Below, piece by piece: positions 28,321 through 36,982 of a stretch of DNA of 64,000 nucleotides (the stretch's first letter is position 1; the number at the start of each line of letters is the position of its first letter). The translations under genes and the position numbers were made by a program. A model generated the notes under the pieces. That model saw only the letters and a program-made list of their open reading frames with translations, searched no databases and had not been told where the DNA came from. This DNA is from Murinocardiopsis flavida (GTDB taxonomy: Bacteria; Actinomycetota; Actinomycetes; Streptosporangiales; Streptosporangiaceae): positions 186,001-250,000 of the forward strand of contig NZ_PYGA01000008.1 of assembly GCF_003014485.1 (NCBI RefSeq), written 5' to 3'.

Positions 28321-30315
28321 CTAGGAGGCGGTTCCGGCGGGATGGACGGTGAATACGTGTGCTGTTTGCGCGTGGGGATCGAGCCGGACGTAATTGGCAT
28401 CGCCCCACTGGTAGCGGGCGCCCGACAATTGGTCCTCCACGGTGATCTGGTCACCGGGGGAGAATCCAAGGGCGTTCAAGTCGAGCCGTACCGTCGCCTC
28501 GTGTGCGTGGTGCGGATCGAGGTTGACGACGGCCAGGACGACGTCGTCGGACTCCCGGCCGCCCGCTCCGGGCAGCCGTTTGGAGAAGCACAGCATCTCC
28601 GGCCGGTCGGCGTCGTGGAACCGCAGATTGCGGAGTTCCTGAAGGGCGGGGTGGCCGCGACGCAGCGAGTTTAGCGTGCGGATCAACGGCGTGATCGTCA
28701 TTCCGGCGGCCTCGGCCGCCGCCCAGTCACGCGGTTTGTACTGGTATTTCTCTGAATCGAGGTATTCCTCGCTGCCGGGGCGCACTGCCCGGTCCTCGCA
28801 CAGTTCGTACCCCGAATAGATGCCCCATGTCGGTGAAAGCAGGGCGGCGAGGACCGCCCGGATCTCGAACGCCGGCCGGCCGCCGTGCTGGAGGTAGGCG
28901 TGCAGGATGTCGGGCGTGTTGGGGAAGAAGTTGGGCCGCATGTAGGCGGCGGTGTCGCCGCTCAGGTCCCGCAGGTACTCCTCCAGTTCCTCTCGGGTGT
29001 TGCGCCAGGTGAAGTAGGTGTAGGACTGGTGGAACCCGACCTTGGCGAGCGTGTGCATCATGGCGGGGCGGGTGAACGCCTCGGCGAGGAACAGCACGTC
29101 GGGGTCTGTGCGGGCGATCTCGGCGAGCAGCGCCTCCCAGAACCGCACCGGCTTGGTGTGCGGGTTGTCCACCCGGAAGATCCGCACCCCGTGCGCCATC
29201 CAGTGCCGGACCACCCGCAGCACCTCGCTGTAGATGCCGGCGAAGTCCCTGTCGAAGTTGACGGGGTAGATGTCCTGGTACTTCTTCGGCGGGTTCTCCG
29301 CGTACGCGATCGAACCGTCGGCGCGCACCGTGAACCACTCGGGGTGCTCGGCGACCCACGGGTGGTCGGGCGACGCCTGGAGCGCGAGGTCGAGGGCGAC
29401 CTCCAGGCCGTTCGCGGCGGCCTCGGCGACGAACGCGTCGAAGTCGTCGATGGTGCCGAGGTCGGGGTGCACGGTGTCGTGCCCGCCCTCGTGCGAGCCG
29501 ATGGCCCACACCGAGCCGGGCTCGCCGGGTCGGGGGGTGAGCGTGTTGTTGCGGCCCTTGCGGAACGAGTAGCCGACCGGGTGGATGGGCGGCAGGTAGA
29601 CGACGTCGAACCCCGCCTCGGCGATGGCGGGCAGCCGCTTCGCCGCGGCGGCGAAGGTCCCCGAGCGCGCCTCGGCGGACGCCCCGTCGGGCCCGCCGTC
29701 GAGGACCACGCCCTCGGACCGCGGGAAGAACTCGTACCAGGACCCGAACAGCGCCCGCCTGCGGTGGACCTGCACGGGGTACCGGCGCGAGCGCGTGAGG
29801 AGGTCGCGCAGCGGCCGGGCCGCGACGTCGGCGGCGACCTCGGCGGAGGTCGCGAGGGCGAGCCGCTCGCCGGCCGGCAGGGCGTCGTCGCGCAGCCGCT
29901 CGGCGAGCCGGGCGAACGCGGGGCGCCGGGGCACCCGCCGGGCCATGCGCTCGAACAGCAGGGCCGCCTCGGCGAACATCAGCTCGACGTCCTGGCCCAA
30001 CGGGATCTTGATCTCGGCGTCGTGGCACCAGGACAGGTACGGGTCGCTCCACGCCTCGACAACGAACGACCAGCGCCCCTCGGAGGTGACGGTGACGTCG
30101 GCGCCCAAGCGGTCGGTGCCGGGGGCGAGTTCGCGCATGGGGACCAGCGGGCGGCGGCGGCCGCGCGGATCGTAGAGGACCACCCCGGCGCAGAGCGAGT
30201 CGTGCCCCTCGCGGAACACGGTCGCGCTGACGGGGAAGGTCTCGCCGGCGGCGGCCTTGGCGACGCCGGGAGAGACCTCGGGGGCGACGTCGAGAATGGG
30301 AAAGCGTCCGATCAC
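28321..30315 (-). CDS. glgE: Alpha-1,4-glucan:maltose-1-phosphate maltosyltransferase GlgE
   Basis: 664 aa. Extends alpha-1,4-glucan chains with maltosyl units from maltose-1-phosphate. Family text includes WYEFFPRSEG, PPIHPVGYSFRKGRNN and NPPKKYQDIYPVNFD. The nucleophile Asp is residue 383 in FRVDNPH, and the acid Glu is residue 412 in LAEAFTRP. It is the first gene of glgE-treS-mak-glgB. The start is GTG at 30315 with only a weak ribosome-binding site. The product feeds glgB and can be recovered by the phosphorylase encoded at 32.9 kb. Confidence 0.97.
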   Translation of the reverse strand: MIGRFPILDVAPEVSPGVAKAAAGETFPVSATVFREGHDSLCAGVVLYDPRGRRRPLVPMRELAPGTDRLGADVTVTSEGRWSFVVEAWSDPYLSWCHDAEIKIPLGQDVELMFAEAALLFERMARRVPRRPAFARLAERLRDDALPAGERLALATSAEVAADVAARPLRDLLTRSRRYPVQVHRRRALFGSWYEFFPRSEGVVLDGGPDGASAEARSGTFAAAAKRLPAIAEAGFDVVYLPPIHPVGYSFRKGRNNTLTPRPGEPGSVWAIGSHEGGHDTVHPDLGTIDDFDAFVAEAAANGLEVALDLALQASPDHPWVAEHPEWFTVRADGSIAYAENPPKKYQDIYPVNFDRDFAGIYSEVLRVVRHWMAHGVRIFRVDNPHTKPVRFWEALLAEIARTDPDVLFLAEAFTRPAMMHTLAKVGFHQSYTYFTWRNTREELEEYLRDLSGDTAAYMRPNFFPNTPDILHAYLQHGGRPAFEIRAVLAALLSPTWGIYSGYELCEDRAVRPGSEEYLDSEKYQYKPRDWAAAEAAGMTITPLIRTLNSLRRGHPALQELRNLRFHDADRPEMLCFSKRLPGAGGRESDDVVLAVVNLDPHHAHEATVRLDLNALGFSPGDQITVEDQLSGARYQWGDANYVRLDPHAQTAHVFTVHPAGTAS

Positions 30316-30962
30316 AAGGGCACCATGACTGTCCAGGTCGAAGCGGCGTGCACGGGGAATCGACGGCTTCCCGGCGGGCGGCCGGGGACCATCGGAGCGT
30401 GGTTCACAACGGCGGTTGCGGGACGGTGTCGGGCATCAGGGGGAACACGCACCGGCCGGAAATCGCGTCCCGCCGCCAATACGTTCTCCTGTCTATCGTC
30501 GGCCGCGACGGCCGTATCTCCGACAGTCCGGCCACAGGTCTTTTTGTGATTGTCCTCACAGGCACAGACTACCGTGCTGACCTGCGCAATGAGGGGGTCG
30601 TGGGGCGGACGGGGCACGGCTTGGCGTCGGCCGCGCGGCCGGTTCGCCCGGAATTCCCGGAATTCGGGCGCCGCCGCCGGACGGCCATTCTTCGTCAACG
30701 GAACGTATCGGTCGCCGGTCGGATCCTGCCGGGTTTGTGGATCGCTTTACTGCCCGAGGGGCGGCGGATTACACATGCCGCCGGTACGGGCCGGGGACCG
30801 GGCCGGGGCGGACCCCGCCGGAGCTGCGCCGGAGCACACCGTGGTCCGGGCGGGTCCGGCCGGGCGGAGCGGGTAGAGTCGTCCGGGCTCTGCGTGGAGT
30901 TTGCGTCGATTGTCGGTTTCTCCCGGGCCCGCGTGCGAACTGTCGAAGCAATGGGGGAGACC
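30316..30962. other. Divergent intergenic region between glgE and the deaminase gene
   Basis: 647 bases with no convincing gene; open frames here lack coding-like third-position bias. An AT-richer stretch near 30520-30590 probably carries promoters. An inverted repeat at 30645-30670 (CGCCCGGAATT with AATTCGGGCG, one bulged base) contains two GAATTC palindromes and is a possible protein-binding site. Confidence 0.5.
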
Positions 30963-31448
30963 GTGCCCGAGACCGGTACCACGCGGTACACCGACTGGCT
31001 GGCCGTCGCCGTCGCCGAGGCGCGCGCCGGCGCCGCCGAGGGCGGGGTGCCCATCGGCGCCGCGCTGATCGGCGCCGACGGCACGGTCCTCGGCCGCGGA
31101 CACAACCGCAGGGTCCAGGACGACGACCCCTCCGTCCACGGCGAGACCGCGGCGTTCAAGGACGCCGGGCGGCAGCGGGGCTACGCGGGCACGACCATGG
31201 TCACCACCCTGTCGCCGTGCTGGTATTGCAGCGGGCTGGTCCGCCAGTTCGGCATCTCCCGGCTGGTCATCGGCGAGGCGCGCAGCTTCCACGGCGGCCA
31301 CGACTGGCTCGCCGAGAACGGGGTCGAGGTCGTGCTGCTCGACGACCCCGAGTGCACGGCGATGATGGCCGCGTTCATCGACGCCCGCCCCGACCTGTGG
31401 AACGAGGACATCGGAGTCGACCCGGCCGGCGGGCGGGACGCCGGGTGA
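30963..31448 (+). CDS. Cytosine deaminase-like nucleoside/base deaminase
   Basis: 161 aa, cytidine-deaminase fold. Zinc ligands are His in SVHGETAAF and the two Cys of PCWYC; the HGE form, rather than HAE, resembles yeast-type cytosine deaminase. GVPIGAALIGADGTVLGRGHNRR is typical. The neighbouring permease supports action on cytosine or a related base. I chose GTG at 30963, preceded by GGGGGAG; ATG at 30951 is the alternative but puts that site inside the gene. The stop overlaps the permease start (GTGA). Confidence 0.85.
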   Translation: MPETGTTRYTDWLAVAVAEARAGAAEGGVPIGAALIGADGTVLGRGHNRRVQDDDPSVHGETAAFKDAGRQRGYAGTTMVTTLSPCWYCSGLVRQFGISRLVIGEARSFHGGHDWLAENGVEVVLLDDPECTAMMAAFIDARPDLWNEDIGVDPAGGRDAG

Positions 31449-32725
31449 GCGAGCCCGAGACGGCGCGGCAGGACGCCGCCCCCGACCCCGACTACCCGAT
31501 CGAGCCGGTCCCGCCCCACGCGCGCAAGTCGCTGTTCTCGCTGATGGTGGTGCTCACCGGCTTCACGCTGTTCACCCCGGTGATGCTGGCCGGCGCGCAG
31601 GTCGGGGCCGCGTTCGAGTTCGGCCCACTCGTGGGGGTCCTGCTCCTCGGCTCGCTGGTGCTGGGCGGCTACGTCGCCGTCCTCGGCTGGATCGGCGCGC
31701 GGACCAACCTCACCACCGTCATGATGTCCCGCTCCACCCTCGGCACCGGAGGGGCGAAGTTCGCGTCGGTGCTCCTCGGCGGCACCCAGATCGGCTGGTA
31801 CGGGGTGTCGATCGCCACCGCGGGGCTGCTGGTGTCGAAGGCGGCGGGCTGGGACGCCCCCTACGCCGCGCCCCTGGTCATGGTCGTGTGCGGCGCCGCC
31901 ATGGGCGTCAGCGCCTACCTCGGCTACCAGGCGATGTACTGGCTGTCCCTGGTGGCCGTGCCGCTGCTGCTCGTGCTGTGCGCCTGGGTGTGCTGGGCGG
32001 CGTGGACCGAGGCGGGCGGCTACGCCGGGCTGAGCGCGATCGTGCCGGACGAGGCCATGACCGTGACCGCCGCCGTCACCATCATCGTCGGCACCTTCGC
32101 CTCGGGCGGCACCCAGGCGCCCAACTGGACCCGGTTCGCGGCCACACCCTCAGCGGGGTTCTGGGCGTGCGCCGTCGCGTTCTTCGCCGGTGAACTGCTG
32201 ATGCTGTTCTGCGGCGCGATCGGGGCGCTGGCGTTCGGCGAGGGCGACTTCGTCGAGGTGCTGTTCGGCATGGGCCTGGTGTTCTGGGCCGTGGTGCTGC
32301 TCATCGCCAACATCTGGAGCACCAACGACAACGCCGCCTACGCGGTGGGCGTGGCCGGTGCGGAGATCTTCAACAGCCGCTCCCGCCGCCCGTGGGTGGT
32401 GGTGTGCGTCGTCGCGGGGACCGCGCTGGCGGCCACCGGTATCTACGACCACCTGATCGCCTACCTGACCTGGCTGGGCATCCTCATCCCGCCGCTGGGC
32501 GGCGTGATCATCGGCGACTTCCTGCTGCGCGGCCGCACCGCCCCGGCCGACCCGGCGTCGATCCCGGCCGTGCGCTGGGACGCCCTCGCCGTGTACGCGG
32601 TGGCGTGCGGCGCGGCGTGGTGGTGCAGCGAGGCCGGCTGGTTCATCCCGCCGCTCGTGGGGATCGTCCTCGCGGCGCTCGGCGGGGCGGCGGTGGCGGG
32701 TCTGCGCAGGTCCGCGGCTTCCTGA
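31445..32725 (+). CDS. NCS1-family cytosine/purine permease (CodB-like)
   Basis: 426 aa with about 12 membrane helices. Family signatures include FTLFTPVMLAGAQVG at helix 1, GGTQIGWYGVSIATAG, FASGGTQAPNWTRFA and IANIWSTNDNAAYAVG; the last resembles the CodB helix-8 region. It starts at GTG overlapping the deaminase stop, so the pair forms a base uptake and deamination unit, most simply cytosine to uracil plus ammonia. Confidence 0.88.
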   Translation: MSEPETARQDAAPDPDYPIEPVPPHARKSLFSLMVVLTGFTLFTPVMLAGAQVGAAFEFGPLVGVLLLGSLVLGGYVAVLGWIGARTNLTTVMMSRSTLGTGGAKFASVLLGGTQIGWYGVSIATAGLLVSKAAGWDAPYAAPLVMVVCGAAMGVSAYLGYQAMYWLSLVAVPLLLVLCAWVCWAAWTEAGGYAGLSAIVPDEAMTVTAAVTIIVGTFASGGTQAPNWTRFAATPSAGFWACAVAFFAGELLMLFCGAIGALAFGEGDFVEVLFGMGLVFWAVVLLIANIWSTNDNAAYAVGVAGAEIFNSRSRRPWVVVCVVAGTALAATGIYDHLIAYLTWLGILIPPLGGVIIGDFLLRGRTAPADPASIPAVRWDALAVYAVACGAAWWCSEAGWFIPPLVGIVLAALGGAAVAGLRRSAAS

Positions 32726-32840
32726 CGGGCGGCGGTGCGGCACGGCCGCACCGCCGGCCCCGGCGCCGGCCGGATCGGTTCTTTTCGCCGCCAATCCGGG
32801 CCGAAATCCCGGAATGCTGGCGCCGCGCGGCCACATTGGC

Positions 32841-32846
32841 TAATCT
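32841..32846 (+). promoter_or_regulatory. -10 hexamer of a probable leaderless promoter for glgP
   Basis: TAATCT ends eight bases before the GTG at 32855, and no Shine-Dalgarno sequence is visible. Confidence 0.45.
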
Positions 32847-32854
32847 CACGCTGC

Positions 32855-35482
32855 GTGAAGGCGATCCGAAGGTTCACCGTCCGTACCGTCCTCCCCGACG
32901 ACCTCGCCCCCCTGGGCCGACTAGCGGCGAACCTCCGGTGGTCGTGGCACGCGGCGACCCGCGACCTGTTCGCCGCCGTCGACCCCCGGCTGTGGGCCGC
33001 CGTCGACCGCGACCCCATCCGGCTGCTCGGCGAGGTGTCGGGCGAACGCCTCGCCGTCCTCGCGGCCGACCCCGATTTCCGGGCGCGGCTCGACGCCGCG
33101 ACCGCCGACCTCGACTCCTACCTGTCCGAGGCCAGCTGGTACCAGGGCCTGGGCGAGGACCCGGCACGGCCGGAGCCGCCGCGGGCCGTCGCCTACTTCT
33201 CGGCCGAATACGGCCTGACCGCCACCCTGCCGCAGTACTCCGGCGGGCTCGGCATCCTCGCGGGCGACCACCTCAAGAGCGCCAGCGACCTCGGTGTGCC
33301 GCTCATCGGCGTGGGGCTGCTCTACCGGCACGGCTACTTCTCCCAGACCCTGTCGCCCGAGGGCTGGCAGCTGGAGGACTACCCGGAGATCGATCCTCAC
33401 AGCCTGCCCATGAGCCGGCTGCGCGACTCCGACGGCGCCCAGGTCCGCATCGCCCTCGAACTCCCCGACGACCGCACGCTCACGGCGCACGTGTGGGTCG
33501 TGCGCGTGGGCCGCGTCCCGCTGCTGCTGCTCGACGCCTACCACGAGGACAACGACCTCGAACTCCGCGGCGTCACCGACCGCCTCTACGGCGGCGGCAA
33601 CGAGCACCGGCTCCGCCAAGAGCTGCTGCTCGGCGTGGGCGGCATCCGCGCCGTGCGCGCCTACTGCGCCGTGAGCGGGCACCCGGCGCCCGAGGTCTGC
33701 CACATGAACGAGGGGCACGCCGGGTTCCTCGGCCTCGAACGCGTGCGCGAGTACGTCGCGGCGGGCGAGCTCGGCTTCGACCAGGCCGTCGAGGCCACCC
33801 GCGCGGGCACGGTGTTCACCACCCACACCCCGGTCCCCGCCGGCATCGACCGCTTCCCGCGCGACCTGGTGCGGCGCCACTTCAGCGGCGACACCGCCAT
33901 CGACGGCGTGCCCGTCGAGCGCATCATGGCGCTGGGCGAGGAGGACTACCCCGACGGCGACCCCGGCGTGTTCAACATGGCCGTCATGGGCATGCGCCTG
34001 GCCCAGCGGGTCAACGGGGTGAGCCGGCTGCACGGGCAGGTCAGCCGCGAGATGTTCCGCGGCCTGTGGCCCGGCTTCGACGCCGCCGAGGTGCCCATCA
34101 CCTCCGTCACCAACGGCGTCCACGCCCGCACCTGGATCGCCGACGAGGCGCAGGAGCTCGCCGGCCGGCTGGTCGCCGACTCCGAGGAGTTCCTCGTCCC
34201 CGACGGCTGGCGCAAGGTCACCGGCGCCTCGGAGCGCGAGCTGTGGGAGATGCGCCGCACCCTGCGCGGCCGCCTCGTCGACGACGCGCGCGACCGGCTG
34301 CGCGCGTCGTGGCGGCACCGGGGCGCCAGCGACGCCGAACTCGGCTGGATCGACGACGTCCTCGACCCCGACATCCTCACCATCGGGTTCGCGCGCCGGG
34401 TCCCGTCGTACAAGCGGCTCACCCTGATGCTGCACGACCGCGCCCGGCTGCGGGCCATGCTGCGGCACCCGCGGCACCCCATCCAGATCGTCATCGCCGG
34501 CAAGGCGCACCCCGCCGACGAAGGCGGCAAGCGCCTCATCCAGGAGATCATCCGCTTCACCGACGAGGCCGACGTCCGGCACCGCATCGTCTTCCTGCCC
34601 GACTACGACATGGGCCTCGCGGCCTCCCTCGTGCAGGGCTGCGACGTGTGGCTGAACAACCCGCTGCGGCCGCTGGAGGCGTGCGGCACCTCCGGGATGA
34701 AGTCGGCGCTCAACGGCGGCCTGAACCTGTCGGTGCGCGACGGCTGGTGGGACGAGTGGTTCGACGGGTCGAACGGCTGGTCCATCCCCACCGCCAACGG
34801 CGTGGCCGACCCCGACCGCCGCGACGCCCTGGAGTCCGCCGCGCTCTACGACCTGTTCGAGGAGCAGGTCATGCCGCTGTTCTACGACCACGACGACTCC
34901 GGGCTGCCCAAGCGCTGGCTGGAGATGGTCAAGCACACCCTCGTCTCGCTGGGGCCCAAGGTCCTCGCCACCCGGATGGTGCGCGACTACGTCACCGAGC
35001 TGTACCAGGGCGCGGCCGACTCCTCCCGGCGCCTCACGGCCGACGGCCCCGAAGGCGTCCGCGAACTCGCCGCGTGGAAGCAGCGGGTGGTCCGCTCCTG
35101 GCCCGGCGTGCACATCGAGCACGTCGAGGTGGTGGGGGTCGAAGAACCCCCGCAGGTCGGCGGGGAGCTGAAGGTCCGCGCCACCCTGGTCCTCGGCGAC
35201 CTCGACCCCGCGGACGTCTGCGTGGAGATCGCGCTCGGCCGGGTCGACACCGCCCAGCGGCTCAGCGACCCCGTGTTCGCCCGGCTCGACCCCGACGACG
35301 CCGTGCGCGATGGCCCCCTCGTCCGCTACACCGGGTCGATGCCGCTCGACCGCGCCGGCACCTGCGGGTACACGCTGCGGGTGCTGCCGAGCCACCCGAT
35401 GCTCTCGAACCCCGCCGAGATGGGCCTGGTCGTGGTCCCCGAGCCGCCCGAGAGCATGGCCGAGGGGATCGTGCTGCGCTGA
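32855..35482 (+). CDS. glgP: Alpha-glucan (glycogen/maltodextrin) phosphorylase
   Basis: 875 aa. Releases glucose-1-phosphate from alpha-1,4-glucan using pyridoxal phosphate. The conserved N-terminus MKAIRRFTVRTVLPDDLAPL fixes the GTG start at 32855. Other motifs are AYFSAEYGL, QYSGGLGILAGDHLKSASDL, HMNEGHAGFL and the cofactor Lys region EACGTSGMKSALNGGL. This is the actinobacterial GlgP subgroup with a C-terminal DUF3417-like extension. It lies near, but opposite to, the glgE operon, giving synthesis and breakdown in one region. Confidence 0.95.
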   Translation: MKAIRRFTVRTVLPDDLAPLGRLAANLRWSWHAATRDLFAAVDPRLWAAVDRDPIRLLGEVSGERLAVLAADPDFRARLDAATADLDSYLSEASWYQGLGEDPARPEPPRAVAYFSAEYGLTATLPQYSGGLGILAGDHLKSASDLGVPLIGVGLLYRHGYFSQTLSPEGWQLEDYPEIDPHSLPMSRLRDSDGAQVRIALELPDDRTLTAHVWVVRVGRVPLLLLDAYHEDNDLELRGVTDRLYGGGNEHRLRQELLLGVGGIRAVRAYCAVSGHPAPEVCHMNEGHAGFLGLERVREYVAAGELGFDQAVEATRAGTVFTTHTPVPAGIDRFPRDLVRRHFSGDTAIDGVPVERIMALGEEDYPDGDPGVFNMAVMGMRLAQRVNGVSRLHGQVSREMFRGLWPGFDAAEVPITSVTNGVHARTWIADEAQELAGRLVADSEEFLVPDGWRKVTGASERELWEMRRTLRGRLVDDARDRLRASWRHRGASDAELGWIDDVLDPDILTIGFARRVPSYKRLTLMLHDRARLRAMLRHPRHPIQIVIAGKAHPADEGGKRLIQEIIRFTDEADVRHRIVFLPDYDMGLAASLVQGCDVWLNNPLRPLEACGTSGMKSALNGGLNLSVRDGWWDEWFDGSNGWSIPTANGVADPDRRDALESAALYDLFEEQVMPLFYDHDDSGLPKRWLEMVKHTLVSLGPKVLATRMVRDYVTELYQGAADSSRRLTADGPEGVRELAAWKQRVVRSWPGVHIEHVEVVGVEEPPQVGGELKVRATLVLGDLDPADVCVEIALGRVDTAQRLSDPVFARLDPDDAVRDGPLVRYTGSMPLDRAGTCGYTLRVLPSHPMLSNPAEMGLVVVPEPPESMAEGIVLR

Positions 35483-35484
35483 CG

Positions 35485-35510
35485 GCGGGCGGTGCCGCGG
35501 CACCGCCCGC
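35485..35510 (+). terminator. Hairpin after glgP
   Basis: A 12-bp inverted repeat (35485-35496 with 35499-35510) separated by two bases, effectively 11 bp with a CGCG loop. It begins two bases after the stop codon. Confidence 0.7.
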
Positions 35511-35522
35511 GCCGCGGGGCCC

Positions 35523-35553
35523 TTGACCGCGGCGCTTGACGGCACCGCATAAT
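35523..35553 (+). promoter_or_regulatory. Promoter of the riboswitch-controlled ECF operon
   Basis: TTGACC at 35523-35528, a 19-base spacer, and CATAAT at 35548-35553. The predicted start near 35560 lies just before the riboswitch. A second TTGACG at 35536-35541 is too close to the -10 box. Confidence 0.55.
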
Positions 35554-35564
35554 GGAGGGGAAAC

Positions 35565-35653
35565 CGACAGGGGAGCGCCCCGGCGCTGAGAGTGCGGTCA
35601 CCCGCCGCAGACCCTTACACACCTGATCTGGGTAATACCAGCGAAGGAAGTCG
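35565..35653 (+). ncRNA. TPP riboswitch aptamer (THI element)
   Basis: The Thi-box is clear by eye: ACAGGGGAGC, GCTGAGA, GACCCTT, and CCTGATCTGGGTAATACCAG followed by CGAAGGAAG. P1 pairs CGAC at 35565-35568 with GTCG at 35650-35653. It binds thiamin pyrophosphate and should turn off the downstream thiamin-precursor importer. Confidence 0.96.
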
Positions 35654-35729
35654 TAGGACTCGTCCTCCGGACACCGCCGTCGGGCGTGCGAGCATGCCCG
35701 GCGACCGGGTTCGGATGCTCTTGGTTGTA

Positions 35730-35758
35730 GTCGCTCCTTCTCGCTGCGACGCGAAGGA
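35730..35758 (+). promoter_or_regulatory. Candidate expression platform of the TPP riboswitch (Shine-Dalgarno sequester)
   Basis: TCCTTC at 35735-35740 is fully complementary to GAAGGA at 35753-35758, which contains the ribosome-binding site of the first transporter gene. GTCGC at 35730-35734 can instead pair with GCGAC at 35746-35750; the two stems cross and so compete. This suggests translational control. How the aptamer selects between them is not visible. Confidence 0.5.
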
Positions 35759-35764
35759 ACCACC

Positions 35765-36379
35765 GTGAACACCAGATCCGACGACCCGTCCGCACAACCG
35801 CGCAGCGGCGCCGCCAGGACGTTCCGCTGGCGCACCGTCGACATCATGGTCGCCGCCGTGCTGGGCGTCGCCATCGGCGTCCTGTTCTTCTTCTGGGGAC
35901 TGCTGTGGAACACCGTCGAGGCGGCGTTCCTGTTCTTCCCGCCGGCCCGCGGGGTGCTCTACGGCGTGTGGCTGCTCCCGGGGGTGCTGGGCGCCCTCGT
36001 CATCCGCAAGCCCGGAGCGGGGCTGCTCACCGCCATCGCGGCGGGGACCGTGTCCATGTTCCTCGGTTCGAGCTGGGGCATGCAGGTGCTGCTGGCCTCG
36101 GTGCTCCAGGGCGCGGCGGCGGAACTGGTGTTCGGCGCGTGGCGCTACCGCCGCTGGGGCATCGCGGTGGCGGCCCTGGCGGGGGCCGCGTCCGGTCTCG
36201 CCGCGGCAGTGACCGACCTGGTGCTGTACTACCCGACCTGGACGACGCCGTTCCAGGCGGCGTGGACGGCCGCCGTGGTGCTGAGCGCGGCGGTCATCGG
36301 CGGCGTCGGCGGGCGCCTGCTGACCAGCGCCCTGGCCCGTGCGGGCGCCCTCTCGGCCTTCCCGTCGGCGAAGGGCTGA
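35765..36379 (+). CDS. ykoE: YkoE-type ECF transporter substrate-binding (S) component, copy 1
   Basis: 204 aa with about five or six membrane helices. After a short polar N-terminus it reads FRWRTVDIMVAAVLGVAIGV and FFWGLLWN, typical of YkoE, the S-component for thiamin or its hydroxymethylpyrimidine part. GVWLLPGVLGALVIRKPGA is also conserved. GTG at 35765 follows AAGGAA by about five bases. It is under the TPP riboswitch and first in the operon ykoE-ykoE2-ykoD-ykoC. Confidence 0.9.
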   Translation: MNTRSDDPSAQPRSGAARTFRWRTVDIMVAAVLGVAIGVLFFFWGLLWNTVEAAFLFFPPARGVLYGVWLLPGVLGALVIRKPGAGLLTAIAAGTVSMFLGSSWGMQVLLASVLQGAAAELVFGAWRYRRWGIAVAALAGAASGLAAAVTDLVLYYPTWTTPFQAAWTAAVVLSAAVIGGVGGRLLTSALARAGALSAFPSAKG

Positions 36380-36385
36380 GGCGCC

Positions 36386-36982
36386 GTGGCGACGCATGAC
36401 CGCCCGCCGTCCCGCCTGCGCTGGCGCACCGTCGACATCGTCGTCCTCGCGACCGTCGGCGCGGTGTTCGGCCTGGTGTTCTGGATCTGGAACCTCACGT
36501 TCGCCGCGGTGAGCGGCGTGTTCGCCGTGTTCCCGCCCTCGCAGGCCGTCATGACCGGCGTGTGGCTGCTGCCCGCCGTCCTGGGCGGCCTCATCGCCCG
36601 CAGGCCGGGCGCCGCCCTGTTCTGCGAGGTGGCTGCGGCCGTGGTCTCGGTGCTGCTGGGCTCCGTCGGCGGCATGGCGATCATCCTGCTCGGCTTCGCG
36701 CAGGGCGCCGGCGCCGAGGCCGTGTTCGCCGCCACCGGGTACCGGCGCTGGGGCACCGGCGCCGCGATGGCGGCAGGGGTCTGCGCCGGCGCGACCACCA
36801 CGCTCTACACGCTCGTCACCGCCTACCCCACCTGGCCGCTCTCCTTCATGCTGGCCTTCGGCGCGCTCACCGCCGTGAGCGGGGCCGTGCTCGCCGGGGG
36901 CGGCAGCGTCCTGCTGCACAAGGCGCTGACCAGGACCGGCGCGCTCGCCTCATTCCGGACCGCGCCGGGCGGCGCCCGGTGA
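36386..36982 (+). CDS. ykoE: YkoE-type ECF transporter S component, copy 2
   Basis: 198 aa with about five or six membrane helices. It is clearly paralogous to the preceding gene: RWRTVDIVVLATVGAVFGLV, FWIWNLTFAA, GVWLLPAVLGGLIARRPGA and a common YPTW segment near helix 5. The two copies have diverged strongly between these motifs, so they may bind different thiamin precursors. The start GTG is six bases after the first copy. The stop overlaps the ATPase start (GTGA). Confidence 0.88.
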   Translation: MATHDRPPSRLRWRTVDIVVLATVGAVFGLVFWIWNLTFAAVSGVFAVFPPSQAVMTGVWLLPAVLGGLIARRPGAALFCEVAAAVVSVLLGSVGGMAIILLGFAQGAGAEAVFAATGYRRWGTGAAMAAGVCAGATTTLYTLVTAYPTWPLSFMLAFGALTAVSGAVLAGGGSVLLHKALTRTGALASFRTAPGGAR

